Part shown: positions 5,789-13,400 of the stretch, one piece after another
How positions within the stretch are numbered: position 1 is the first letter of the stretch
Layout: every line of letters starts with the position of its first letter
Assembly (NCBI GenBank): GCA_030605865.1
Contig: JAUWHN010000011.1
Coordinates: 1-27,381 of the forward strand
From: Candidatus Portnoyibacteriota bacterium
Lineage (GTDB): Bacteria > Patescibacteriota > Minisyncoccia > RBG-13-40-8-A > JAUWHN01
Direction: 5' to 3'
DNA: 27,381 bases
Notes under the pieces: model-generated
Told to the model about the DNA's origin: nothing
Database searches by the model: none
What the model saw: the letters and a program-made list of their open reading frames with translations, nothing else
Made by a program: the position numbers and the translations under genes

Positions 5789-6676
5789 ATGAAAGATATT
5801 TTAAAAGAATTGTCAGGCGTTCAAAAAAATGTTTCTTTAGCGCCTTATACTACTTTCAAAATTGGCGGAAAGGCCAAGTATTTTTATGAAGCAAAGAGCA
5901 AAGAAGATTTGGTTAAAGCAATTAAGGCAGCAAAAGAAACGGGTTTGCCCTTTTTTATTTTAGGCGGCGGAAGCAATATTTTAGTTTCAGATAAAGGCTT
6001 TAATGGTCTTGTAATAAAAATACAAAATACCAAATACGAAATACAAGACATGAGGGTTGTGGCAGATGCAGGAGTTTTATTAAATAAATTAGTTGACGAG
6101 TCAGTAAGAGTTGGATTGACCGGTTTAGAATGGGCAACGGGAATTCCGGGAACTGTGGGCGGTGCAGTCAGGGGAAATGCCGGTGCGTTTGGTGTTTCAA
6201 TGGCAGATACAGTAAAGAGTGTTGAAGTTTTTAATATAAATAGCGGATCAATGAATCAGTGGAGCAATGGATCAGTGGAATTTGGCTATAGAGACAGCAT
6301 ATTTAAACGTGATAAAGATTTGATAATTTTTTCTGTAGTTTTGGAGCTTAAAAAGGGAAATAAAGAAATAAGTAAAAGAGTAATAAAAAGACATTTAGCA
6401 TACAGAAAGAAACGTCAGTCCTTGCTTTCATCGGCCGGTAGTGTATTTGAGAACCCTTTTGATAAATCAGCTGGTTATCTGATTGAGCAGTGCGGACTGA
6501 ATGGCAAAAAAATCAACAAAGCAATGATTTATAAAGAGCATGGGAATTTTATTGTGAACTTAGGAAACGCCAAGGCAAAAGATGTAATTAAACTAATTAA
6601 TCTTTGCAAAAAAAAAGTAAGAGAGAAATTTAGGATAGAGTTAAAAGAGGAGATTGAGTATTTGGGCGAGTTTTAA
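5789..6676 (+). CDS. murB: UDP-N-acetylenolpyruvoylglucosamine reductase MurB
   Basis: FAD/NADPH-dependent reductase that makes UDP-MurNAc, the second committed step of peptidoglycan synthesis. The 295 residues match the short type II MurB class. FAD-binding YTTFKIGGKA near residue 20 and GGGSNILVSD at 59-68; LEWATGIPGTVGGAV and NAGAFG in the middle; YRDSIF; the catalytic-type serine S218 in SSAGSVFENP; and the C-terminal glutamate (probably E288) in EEIEYLG. Two short tandem arrays are translated inside it: four 7-mers at 6020-6047 (IQNTKYEIQ) and four 8-mers at 6247-6278, both in surface-loop positions. The gap to the upstream gene is 13 nt with only a weak GAGG, so cotranscription with the protease is likely. 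Confidence 0.95.
   Translation: MKDILKELSGVQKNVSLAPYTTFKIGGKAKYFYEAKSKEDLVKAIKAAKETGLPFFILGGGSNILVSDKGFNGLVIKIQNTKYEIQDMRVVADAGVLLNKLVDESVRVGLTGLEWATGIPGTVGGAVRGNAGAFGVSMADTVKSVEVFNINSGSMNQWSNGSVEFGYRDSIFKRDKDLIIFSVVLELKKGNKEISKRVIKRHLAYRKKRQSLLSSAGSVFENPFDKSAGYLIEQCGLNGKKINKAMIYKEHGNFIVNLGNAKAKDVIKLINLCKKKVREKFRIELKEEIEYLGEF
6020..6047 (+). repeat. Four-unit heptamer array in murB
   Basis: ATACAAA, ATACCAA, ATACGAA, ATACAAG in direct tandem. Seven is not a multiple of three, so each unit is read in a different frame. Confidence 0.8.
6247..6278 (+). repeat. Four-unit octamer array in murB
   Basis: ATCAATGA, ATCAGTGG, AGCAATGG, ATCAGTGG in direct tandem, translated as part of SMNQWSNGSVE. 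Confidence 0.75.
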
Positions 6677-6678
6677 TT

Positions 6679-6684
6679 TATACT
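6679..6684 (+). promoter_or_regulatory. -10 box of hpf, near-leaderless
   Basis: TATACT ends 9 nt before the hpf ATG at 6694; transcription would start about 3 nt before it. No convincing -35 box. Confidence 0.4.
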
Positions 6685-6693
6685 AAAAATACA

Positions 6694-7095
6694 ATGAAAA
6701 TAACCATTAAAACAACCAACCTGAAATTAACCCCGGAGATTGAGAAGCGCATTGAGGAAAAAATCAACAGTGTTGATAAACTATTGGACGATATGGACAG
6801 GAATGTAATAGAAGCGCGGGTGGAAATCGGCAGAACAACAAAACATCATCAAAAAGGTGATATTTTTCGGGCCGAAGTGAACTTAACTTTACCGGGCCGG
6901 CTTTTGAGGTCTGTGGCTGAAGAATGGGATTTAAGAACTGCTCTTGATCAAGTAAAAAATGAACTCCAGCAAGAGATAAAAAAATACCGTGGCAAAAAAG
7001 AAGCCCAATATAAAAGAGGAGCCAGGAAAGCTAAAAGAATGCTGCGGATTTCACCGCTGGCTTGGTTTAGGAAAGAGAAAAACCAGCATAAATAA
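6694..7095 (+). CDS. hpf: Ribosome hibernation-promoting factor, short form
   Basis: 133 residues of the HPF/YfiA (RaiA) family, which binds the small ribosomal subunit at the A and P sites and stores ribosomes in an inactive state. The family pattern is visible: MKITIKTTNLKLTPEIEKRIEEKI at the N-terminus, ARVEIGRTTKHHQKGDIFRAEV and then a long helix with Asp/Lys-rich AEEWDLRTALDQVKNELQQEI. The basic tail (KKEAQYKRGARKAKRM) has no dimerising C-terminal domain of the long-HPF type. There is no SD; a TATACT sits just upstream. It lies directly before secA (5-nt gap), an order common in Gram-positive bacteria. Confidence 0.9.
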   Translation: MKITIKTTNLKLTPEIEKRIEEKINSVDKLLDDMDRNVIEARVEIGRTTKHHQKGDIFRAEVNLTLPGRLLRSVAEEWDLRTALDQVKNELQQEIKKYRGKKEAQYKRGARKAKRMLRISPLAWFRKEKNQHK

Positions 7096-7100
7096 AAAAT

Positions 7101-9557
7101 ATGTCAATATTTGGTAAAATAGTTGGTGATCCGAATGAGAAATTTTTGAAGAAATTGCAGCCGATTGTTGATGAGATTAACAAGCTCGAAAAGAAATTCG
7201 AGTCTTTTTCTAATGAAGAATTGAAGAAAAAAACAGAGGAATTTAAAAAGCAGATTAATCCGTCAGCTGGCGAAGGAAAGTCGCTGGATGATATTTTGCC
7301 CGAAGCTTTTGCAGCTGTTCGGGAAGCCGCCAAACGAACCCTTAATCAGCGCCATTATGATGTTCAGCTGATGGGCGGCATAGTTCTCCATCAGGGAAAG
7401 ATTGCTGAAATGAAAACCGGAGAAGGAAAAACCTTAGCTGCTACTTTGCCGTTATATTTAAACGCTTTAACTGGCAAAAGAGCTCATTTAATTACGGTTA
7501 ATGATTATTTAGCCAGAAGAGATACTGTCTGGATGGGGCAGATTTATCATCTGCTTGGGTTATCTGTAGGGTGTATTAATCATGAGCAGTCGTTTTTGTA
7601 TGATCCAGAATACGAAGGAGACAAGAAACCTGAGATAAGAGACAATGAAAGGGATGAAACAAGGGATGAGTTGGGAAGTTTTAAGGTTGTTCAAACTTAT
7701 TTACAACCGGTTTCGCGAAAGGAAGCTTATTCCGCTGATATTACTTATGGAACCAACAATGAGTTTGGCTTTGATTATCTAAGAGATAATATGGCGCATA
7801 GTTTAGGTCAAATGGTTCAACGAGAACATAATTACGCGATTATTGACGAAGTGGACAGTATTTTGGTTGACGAGGCCAGAACGCCTTTGATTATTTCAGC
7901 GCCTGACGCTGAATCACCAAAATTGTATGAACAGTTTGCCAGAATTGTACCCCAGCTTAAAAAAGACACTGACTATAATATTGATGAAAAGATAAAAGCA
8001 ACCACTTTAACCAATGAAGGAATTGATAAAATAGAAAAAATCTTAGGAATAGAGAATATTTATGATGAAGCCGGAGTTCGCTACGTTCATTATTTAGAAC
8101 AATCTTTGCGGGCTAATGTTTTATTCCAAAGAGATAAAGAGTATGTGGTAAAAGACGGTGAAGTAATTATTGTTGATGAATTTACTGGCCGTTTGATGCC
8201 CGGCCGGCGCTGGAGCGATGGTTTGCATCAGGCAGTAGAAGCCAAAGAAAAAGTCAGGGTCAGGGAAGAGTCAAGAACTTTGGCGACCATTACCTTTCAG
8301 AATTATTTTAGAATGTATGAAAAATTAGCCGGTATGACCGGCACTGCCCTGACTTCGGCTGAAGAATTTGATAGTGTTTATAAATTAGATGTGATTGTTG
8401 TTCCTACTAACAAGCCATTGATTCGCAAGGGCTTGCCAGACAGGGTTTATAAAAGCGAACAGGGAAAATTTAAAGCAATTATCCAAGAAATTAAACAGCG
8501 GTATGAAAAAGGTCAGCCAGTATTGCTTGGTACAACCTCAATTGAGAAAAACGAACTTTTAGGAGCAATGCTAAGAAAAGAGGGGATTCACTGTGAAATC
8601 TTGAATGCCAAACAACACGAACGGGAAGGAACAATCATAGCCCAAGCAGGAAAGTTGGGAGTAATAACCGTGGCTACTAATATGGCTGGTCGGGGAGTGG
8701 ATATAGTTTTGGGAGGCAACCCGCCAGACAAAGAAGAAGCAGAGAAGATTAAACAATTGGGCGGAGTTCATGTTATTGGCACTGGAAGACACGAAGCCAG
8801 GAGAATTGATAATCAGTTAAGGGGTCGTTCGGGCAGGCAAGGCGATCCCGGCTCCAGCCAGTTTTTTGTGTCTTTGGAAGACGATTTAATGAGGAGATTT
8901 GGTTCGGATAAGATAAAGAGGCTTATGGAAACTTTGAAAGTGCCCGAAGACCAGCCAATTGAGAATAAACTTATTTCCAATGCCATTGAAAAAGCCCAGT
9001 CCCAAATTGAAGGAATTAACTTTGATATGAGAAAGCATGTTTTAGAGTATGATGATGTGATGAATAAGCACAGGGGGAGGATTTATAAAACGAGAAAGGA
9101 AATTTTAGGGGCGTCTGACGCAGAAATAAAAGAGAAGGTTAAGGAGTTGTTGAATGATGAAGAGCTAAAGAAATACAAAGAGAAGGAAGAAAAAATAGGT
9201 GAAGAGATAAGAAAGATTGAGAAGTTTATAATTTTAAATACCATTGATATGTTCTGGATGGCGCATTTGGATACCATGGATCATTTAAGAGAAAGCGTTG
9301 GTTTAAGGGCTTACGGACATCGGGATCCTTTGGTGGAATACAAAAACGAAGGCCATAGTTTATTCAAAAAACTTTTACAAGATATTGATTTTGCGATTGG
9401 GGAAACTTTATTGAAAGCAGAATTCAAAAAAGGCCCCCGCCTTCGTCAAGACTCCGGCGGGCAAGCGGCTCCAAAGAAGAAAGTGGGTCGCAATGAGCCA
9501 TGCCCTTGCGGTAGCGGGAAGAAATATAAAAAATGCTGTCTTTTGAAAAATGGCTAA
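7101..9557 (+). CDS. secA: Preprotein translocase ATPase SecA
   Basis: The 818-residue motor ATPase that drives unfolded preproteins through SecYEG at the membrane. Walker A is G107-E-G-K-T111 within MKTGEGKTLAA, the DEVD Walker B is at 249-252 followed by DEARTPLIISAP, and the second RecA domain has ATNMAGRGVDI and RQGDPGSSQFF. The C-terminal zinc motif CPCGSGKKYKKCC (C801, C803, C812, C813) binds SecB/lipid in known SecA proteins. Just before it, residues 779-789 (PRLRQDSGGQA) are encoded by a GC-rich palindrome and look inserted. No SD; 5 nt after hpf. The last 8 nt overlap the next gene. It works with SecD and SecF, encoded 1.4 kb downstream. Confidence 0.98.
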   Translation: MSIFGKIVGDPNEKFLKKLQPIVDEINKLEKKFESFSNEELKKKTEEFKKQINPSAGEGKSLDDILPEAFAAVREAAKRTLNQRHYDVQLMGGIVLHQGKIAEMKTGEGKTLAATLPLYLNALTGKRAHLITVNDYLARRDTVWMGQIYHLLGLSVGCINHEQSFLYDPEYEGDKKPEIRDNERDETRDELGSFKVVQTYLQPVSRKEAYSADITYGTNNEFGFDYLRDNMAHSLGQMVQREHNYAIIDEVDSILVDEARTPLIISAPDAESPKLYEQFARIVPQLKKDTDYNIDEKIKATTLTNEGIDKIEKILGIENIYDEAGVRYVHYLEQSLRANVLFQRDKEYVVKDGEVIIVDEFTGRLMPGRRWSDGLHQAVEAKEKVRVREESRTLATITFQNYFRMYEKLAGMTGTALTSAEEFDSVYKLDVIVVPTNKPLIRKGLPDRVYKSEQGKFKAIIQEIKQRYEKGQPVLLGTTSIEKNELLGAMLRKEGIHCEILNAKQHEREGTIIAQAGKLGVITVATNMAGRGVDIVLGGNPPDKEEAEKIKQLGGVHVIGTGRHEARRIDNQLRGRSGRQGDPGSSQFFVSLEDDLMRRFGSDKIKRLMETLKVPEDQPIENKLISNAIEKAQSQIEGINFDMRKHVLEYDDVMNKHRGRIYKTRKEILGASDAEIKEKVKELLNDEELKKYKEKEEKIGEEIRKIEKFIILNTIDMFWMAHLDTMDHLRESVGLRAYGHRDPLVEYKNEGHSLFKKLLQDIDFAIGETLLKAEFKKGPRLRQDSGGQAAPKKKVGRNEPCPCGSGKKYKKCCLLKNG
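9436..9461 (+). repeat. GC-rich palindromic element in secA
   Basis: CCCGCC (9436-9441) and GGCGGG (9456-9461) enclose TTCGTCAAGACTCC, in a gene that is otherwise AT-rich. Translated in frame between SecA's last helix and its zinc motif. Confidence 0.7.
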
Positions 9558-10317
9558 ATATTTGAAAAAAATTTTTTATTTTACAACCCTTCTAATTTTA
9601 GTAGCGGGGTTTTTAATATGGGGATTTTGGCAGATTAATTCTATGGAAAAAGAACTTGAGAGTATAGTTTTTAGGAGCTACTTGAAATTAAAGAAAGCAA
9701 CCCCTAAGGTTCTTCCCAGGGCTATTGATGTTGAGTTTGTAAACCTTAATATTCCTTTTATTTCCCAAGCGCCTTTTGCAATTTGGGACGAGCTTCATGA
9801 CCATGCCTGCGAAGAAGCAGCTATTATAATGGTTTATTATTATTTATTTGGAAAAGAGTTGACTCAAAATGCAGGGGAAAAGGAGATTTTAAGTATGGTT
9901 GATTGGCAAATTGAAAATTGGGGCGGACACTTTGATTTAAGTGCGAAACAGATAGTTGAACTTTTTAGAATTTATTATGATTATCAAAATATAGAGCTGG
10001 TTTATGATTATGGGGTTGAAGACATAAAGAAAGAATTAGCTATTGGTAATCCGACAGTTGTTCCGGCTGCTGGTCGAGCCCTGGGAAATCCTTATTTTAC
10101 GTTGCCCGGGCCCGAGTACCACGTTTTAGTTATTAAGGGTTATGACGATAAAAAATCTGAATTTATTGTAAACGACCCCGGCACCAAACGAGGCGCTGAT
10201 TTTAGATATAATTATCAAGTTTTACAAAACGCCATTCATGATTTTAATCAAGGGGATGTTTTAAATGGTAGAAAAGTGATAATTATCGTTGAAAAAGACT
10301 CAATGGATGAGCCTTAA
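9550..10317 (+). CDS. Membrane-anchored C39-like cysteine peptidase
   Basis: A 255-residue protein with one N-terminal membrane segment (about residues 8-27) and an extracytoplasmic domain of the peptidase C39-like (papain-fold) kind. Candidate catalytic residues are Q73 (ISQAP), C87 in DHACEEAA, H191 in YHVLVIKGYD and N208/D209 in VNDPGTKRG, which matches the family order Q-C-H-D/N. Its ATG lies inside the last codons of secA (8-nt overlap), so translation is probably coupled. A role in processing or degrading exported proteins is inferred from the fold and the secA linkage; the substrate is unknown. It is not fused to an ABC transporter, unlike bacteriocin-exporting C39 proteins. Confidence 0.8.
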   Translation: MAKYLKKIFYFTTLLILVAGFLIWGFWQINSMEKELESIVFRSYLKLKKATPKVLPRAIDVEFVNLNIPFISQAPFAIWDELHDHACEEAAIIMVYYYLFGKELTQNAGEKEILSMVDWQIENWGGHFDLSAKQIVELFRIYYDYQNIELVYDYGVEDIKKELAIGNPTVVPAAGRALGNPYFTLPGPEYHVLVIKGYDDKKSEFIVNDPGTKRGADFRYNYQVLQNAIHDFNQGDVLNGRKVIIIVEKDSMDEP

Positions 10318-10354
10318 GGTATTGGAAAATTAAGGCAAAATTGAGGCAGGAGGA

Positions 10355-10384
10355 TTGACAAGATAATTTTCTTTTTGCTATAAT
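10355..10384 (+). promoter_or_regulatory. Promoter of the toxin-antitoxin pair
   Basis: TTGACA (10355-10360), 18-nt spacer, TATAAT (10379-10384). The only consensus promoter with a long leader in the housekeeping half of the window. Confidence 0.75.
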
Positions 10385-10417
10385 TGTAATATAAAGTATT
10401 ATAAAATATTACAATTA
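10381..10417 (+). promoter_or_regulatory. Inverted-repeat operator candidate over the TA start site
   Basis: TAATTGTAATAT (10381-10392) and ATATTACAATTA (10406-10417) are perfect 12-bp arms with a 13-nt spacer. They overlap the -10 box and the predicted start at about 10391, the position expected for antitoxin autorepression. Confidence 0.65.
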
Positions 10418-10423
10418 ACTGAT

Positions 10424-10453
10424 TTACTTTTCAACTTGAAGGTTGGGAAGTAA
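10424..10453 (+). promoter_or_regulatory. Leader hairpin of the TA mRNA
   Basis: A 12-bp stem (TTACTTTTCAAC with GTTGGGAAGTAA, two G-U pairs) around loop TTGAAG, 22 nt before the antitoxin ATG, which has no SD. Could tune translation or act as a second protein-binding site. Confidence 0.5.
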
Positions 10454-10475
10454 TAAGTAAATTGTAGAATCTATT

Positions 10476-10691
10476 ATGCGCAAGGTTGTTAATATTTCTC
10501 TGCCCTTAGAATTAAGTAAAATAGTAGAGAAAACTATGAAAACCGGCCAATATGCTACTAAGAGTGAATTCTTTCGCCACTTGCTTAGAATGTGGATAGA
10601 GGGTAAACTCTTAAAAGAATTAGATGAAAGCCGGAAAGAAATTACTGCTGGCAGGGGCAAGGTTTTAAAATCTCTAAAAGATTTAAGATAA
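10476..10691 (+). CDS. Ribbon-helix-helix antitoxin (ParD/CopG-like)
   Basis: 71 residues. The N-terminal beta strand KVVNISLPLEL, then helix ELSKIVEKTMKTG, then YATKSEFFRHLLRMWIEGKLL form a ribbon-helix-helix DNA-binding domain. The C-terminal tail (LDESRKEITAGRGKVLKSLKDLR) is where such antitoxins wrap the toxin. It precedes a RelE-fold gene by 7 nt, the normal antitoxin-first order of a type II system. Regulation is probably by its own binding to the inverted repeat over the promoter. The start has no SD. Confidence 0.85.
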   Translation: MRKVVNISLPLELSKIVEKTMKTGQYATKSEFFRHLLRMWIEGKLLKELDESRKEITAGRGKVLKSLKDLR

Positions 10692-10698
10692 TCTCTTT

Positions 10699-10956
10699 AT
10701 GAAAATCTATTACTCAAGCAAATTTGCTCGGGAGTATAAAGCTCTGCCCCTTAAAGTAAAACAAAGGGCCGAAGAAAAAGAAAAAATCTTTCGGAAGAAT
10801 CCCTTTGATAAACGACTAAAGACTCATAAACTTTCTGGTCGACTTAAAGATTTTTGGTCGTTTTCTATTGATCACAAATATAGAATTGTTTTTGAATTCG
10901 TGGATGAAAAGACTACTTGGTTTCATTTGGTAGGCGATCATTCTATTTATAGATAA
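10699..10956 (+). CDS. RelE/ParE-fold toxin
   Basis: 85 residues of the RelE/ParE superfamily (YafQ/YoeB-like): MKIYYSSKFAREYKALP, KIFRKNPFDKRLKTHKLSGRLKDFWSFSI, YRIVFEF and the C-terminal VGDHSIYR. The motif order strand-helix-helix-sheet with a central LSG-LKDFWS-YRIVF core is typical. Most such toxins cleave mRNA on the ribosome; ParE members poison gyrase. Sequence alone does not decide, but the His near the C-terminus (DHSIYR) and basic core favour an mRNA interferase. It is followed by a strong terminator that ends the operon. Confidence 0.85.
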   Translation: MKIYYSSKFAREYKALPLKVKQRAEEKEKIFRKNPFDKRLKTHKLSGRLKDFWSFSIDHKYRIVFEFVDEKTTWFHLVGDHSIYR

Positions 10957-10957
10957 G

Positions 10958-10990
10958 AAAAAACCTCACCCTTGTCAAAAGAGGTTTTTT
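10958..10990 (+). terminator. Terminator of the TA operon
   Basis: AAAAAACCTC (10958-10967) and GAGGTTTTTT (10981-10990) with a 13-nt loop. The symmetric A/T ends could work in both directions. The loop contains the likely -35 box of secD. Confidence 0.85.
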
Positions 10991-11000
10991 ATTTTAGAAT
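10972..11000 (+). promoter_or_regulatory. secD promoter, near-leaderless
   Basis: TTGTCA (10972-10977), 17-nt spacer, TAGAAT (10995-11000), 9 nt before the secD ATG at 11010. The -35 box lies in the loop of the preceding terminator. Confidence 0.55.
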
Positions 11001-11009
11001 AGGATTATT

Positions 11010-12440
11010 ATGGGTATTCTTTATTCCAGAGAAAAACCAGAGAAAAGTCAACAGGCCAGTAAGGTCAGGTGGCTGGTCTTGGGGATTTTTGTGCTGGCGA
11101 TTTTGGCCGGCAGCTTGGATTATCCTGTTTTGTGGGACAAGGCAGCTGATTATTTGAATTATCAATCTGAACAATTAAAACTGGGAATTAAAATTCCCCA
11201 TTTTTATAAATTACCTTTTCGCTTAGGGCTTGATCTTCAGGGAGGAACCCATTTAATCTACGAAGCCAATCTTTCAGAAATCGAAGAAAAAGAACGCCAG
11301 GATTCTATGGAAGGCATCAGGGACGTTATTGAACGAAGAGTTAATTTATTTGGAGTGGCTGAGCCTCTGATTCAAATTAACAGAGTCAAAGAATCATATC
11401 GCCTTATTGTTGAATTGCCGGGAGTAAAAAATATCCACGAGGCAATTGATATGATTGGCGAGACTCCTTATTTAGAGTTTAAAGAAGAAAAAAGCGAAGA
11501 AGAAATGGAGGAAATAATAAAGCGCCTAGAGGAGAGGCAGGAAGGAGTTATTAAAGAAGAAGTTGAAGACATTGACCCTTATAGAAGCACTCTTCTTACT
11601 GGCCGGCATCTTAAAAAAGCTCAATTAGAATTTGACCAAACAACTTATCAGCCCCAAATCTCTTTAGAGTTTAATGATGAAGGAGCAGAGCTTTTTGGCG
11701 AAATTACAGAAAGGAATGTTGGTAAAAGAGTAGCTATTTATTTAGACGGCTACCCAATCAGCATTCCAATGGTTCAGGGACCAATTACCGGCGGTCGGGC
11801 CCAGATAACCGGCGATTTTACTCTTGAGGAGGCAAAGAAATTAGTTCAGCGCTTGAATGCCGGAGCCCTGCCAGTACCAATTATTTTAATTAGTCAACAG
11901 AGCGTTGGTGCCTCTCTGGGCGAAATCTCTTTAGCCAAAAGTTTAAAGGCAATCTTGTTTGGTTTGATAGCCGTGGCATTGTTTATGATATTTTATTACC
12001 GGTTGCCAGGAATTTTAGCTGTCATTGCCTTGGCTATATATACTATTATAGTTTTAGCAATATTTAAGTTAATTCCGGTTACCCTGACTTTAGCAGGAAT
12101 AGCCGGCTTTATTTTATCAGTAGGAATGGCGGTTGATGCCAATGTTTTGATATTTGAGAGGATGAGAGAAGAGTTGAAATCAGGAAAAAGTTTAGGAGGA
12201 AGCATTGGTGACGGATTTAAACGGGCCTGGCCCTCTATCAGAGATGGAAATATTTCTACCCTTATAACTGCTATAATTTTGTTCTGGTTTGGCACCAGTA
12301 TGATTAAGGGATTTGCCCTGACTTTATTCTTTGGTGTTCTGACCAGCATGTTTACGGCGATTGTGATAACTAAGACGTTTTTAAAATTGCTTATTGGGAG
12401 AAAGTTGGAAAAATTAAAATGGCTATATGGTGGTAATTAA
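11010..12440 (+). CDS. secD: Protein translocase subunit SecD
   Basis: A 476-residue membrane protein that, with SecF, uses the proton gradient to complete export after SecA. TM1 lies at about 20-38; FRLGLDLQGGTHLIYEA is the diagnostic motif after it. The periplasmic P1 domain follows (GIRDVIERRVNLFGVAEPLIQ). The C-terminal RND half has five helices with GASLGEISLAKSL, GMAVDANVLIFERMREEL and a helix bundle to the end. The periplasmic region is short relative to the 615-residue E. coli SecD. The ATG is close behind a -10 box, so it is probably leaderless. It overlaps secF by 14 nt. Confidence 0.97.
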   Translation: MGILYSREKPEKSQQASKVRWLVLGIFVLAILAGSLDYPVLWDKAADYLNYQSEQLKLGIKIPHFYKLPFRLGLDLQGGTHLIYEANLSEIEEKERQDSMEGIRDVIERRVNLFGVAEPLIQINRVKESYRLIVELPGVKNIHEAIDMIGETPYLEFKEEKSEEEMEEIIKRLEERQEGVIKEEVEDIDPYRSTLLTGRHLKKAQLEFDQTTYQPQISLEFNDEGAELFGEITERNVGKRVAIYLDGYPISIPMVQGPITGGRAQITGDFTLEEAKKLVQRLNAGALPVPIILISQQSVGASLGEISLAKSLKAILFGLIAVALFMIFYYRLPGILAVIALAIYTIIVLAIFKLIPVTLTLAGIAGFILSVGMAVDANVLIFERMREELKSGKSLGGSIGDGFKRAWPSIRDGNISTLITAIILFWFGTSMIKGFALTLFFGVLTSMFTAIVITKTFLKLLIGRKLEKLKWLYGGN

Positions 12441-13320
12441 ACATCGTAAAATCTTTTTTATCCTATCAGGACTGCTTGTTTTCGCGAGCATTGTCTGTTT
12501 GGCTTTATGGCAGCTTAATTTTGGCATTGATTTTAAAGGCGGAAGCTTGGCAGAGATAGAGTGGGTTGATTCAAGGCCAAACAATCAAGAGATTCAGGAC
12601 GTGCTTGTTCCACTTGATTTGGGAAATATTAATATTCAAGCCACTGGAGAGAAAGGCACGATTTTGAGGTTAAAAGACATTGATGAAGATACTCATCAGG
12701 AAATACTCAATACTTTAAAAGATAAATTTGGTGATTTAGAAGAAAGGCGCTTTGAATCAATTGGCCCGGCTATTGGAGTTGAATTAAAAAAGAAAGCTTT
12801 ATGGAGCATTTCTTTAGCTTTGGTTGCCATCCTTATTTTTGTTGCCTGGGCGTTTAGAAAAGTTTCTTTTCCAATTAAATCCTATCGTTATGGTATTATT
12901 GCGGTGATTGCTCTTTTTCACGATGTTTTGATTGTTATGGGCGTGTTTTCTTTTTTGGGGCGATTCGGGGGAGTTGAAGTTGGTGTTCCTTTTGTTGCTG
13001 CCTTGTTAACGGTTTTGGGTTATTCGGTAAATGACAGTATCGTTGTCTTTGATAGAATCCGGGAGAACCTTTTATCTTATAAAGCCAAAGATGAGGAATT
13101 TTCAAAAACAGTTGGTCGAAGTTTAAAACAAACAATTACCCGTTCAATCAATACTTCTGTAACTACCCTTTTTGTTTTGTTTGCCATCTTCCTTTTTGGC
13201 GGGGTCACTATTAAATTTTTTGCTTTGGCGTTGATTATTGGTATTGCTTTAGGAACCTATTCCTCAATTTTCCTCGCCAGTCCGTTATTGGTAGCCTGGG
13301 AGAGAAGGAGGAGGACTTGA
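12427..13320 (+). CDS. secF: Protein translocase subunit SecF
   Basis: A 297-residue partner of SecD. TM1 (residues about 8-28) is followed by LNFGIDFKGGSLAEIEW, the SecF signature, a short extracytoplasmic domain, then IGPAIGVELKKKALWSI and the RND-like helices with VLGYSVNDSIVVFDRIREN (conserved Asp and Arg). It starts inside the secD 3' end (14-nt overlap), so the two are translated together at matched levels. The TGA stop is inside the -35 box of the next promoter. The basic C-terminus (WERRRRT) is normal. Confidence 0.97.
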   Translation: MVVIKHRKIFFILSGLLVFASIVCLALWQLNFGIDFKGGSLAEIEWVDSRPNNQEIQDVLVPLDLGNINIQATGEKGTILRLKDIDEDTHQEILNTLKDKFGDLEERRFESIGPAIGVELKKKALWSISLALVAILIFVAWAFRKVSFPIKSYRYGIIAVIALFHDVLIVMGVFSFLGRFGGVEVGVPFVAALLTVLGYSVNDSIVVFDRIRENLLSYKAKDEEFSKTVGRSLKQTITRSINTSVTTLFVLFAIFLFGGVTIKFFALALIIGIALGTYSSIFLASPLLVAWERRRRT

Positions 13321-13345
13321 CAGCATTTTTATAGTATGCTATATT
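13317..13345 (+). promoter_or_regulatory. Promoter of the sigma-r4/HARE gene
   Basis: TTGACA (13317-13322), 17-nt spacer, TGC-TATATT (13340-13345). It gives a leader of about 50 nt containing a CTCTC/GAGAG hairpin (13376-13391) that covers the GGGAG in front of the ATG at 13401. Confidence 0.6.
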
Positions 13346-13400
13346 GGAAAGTGATATACTGAATATAACCTAACACTCTCGATTGGGAGAGAGAAAAAAT

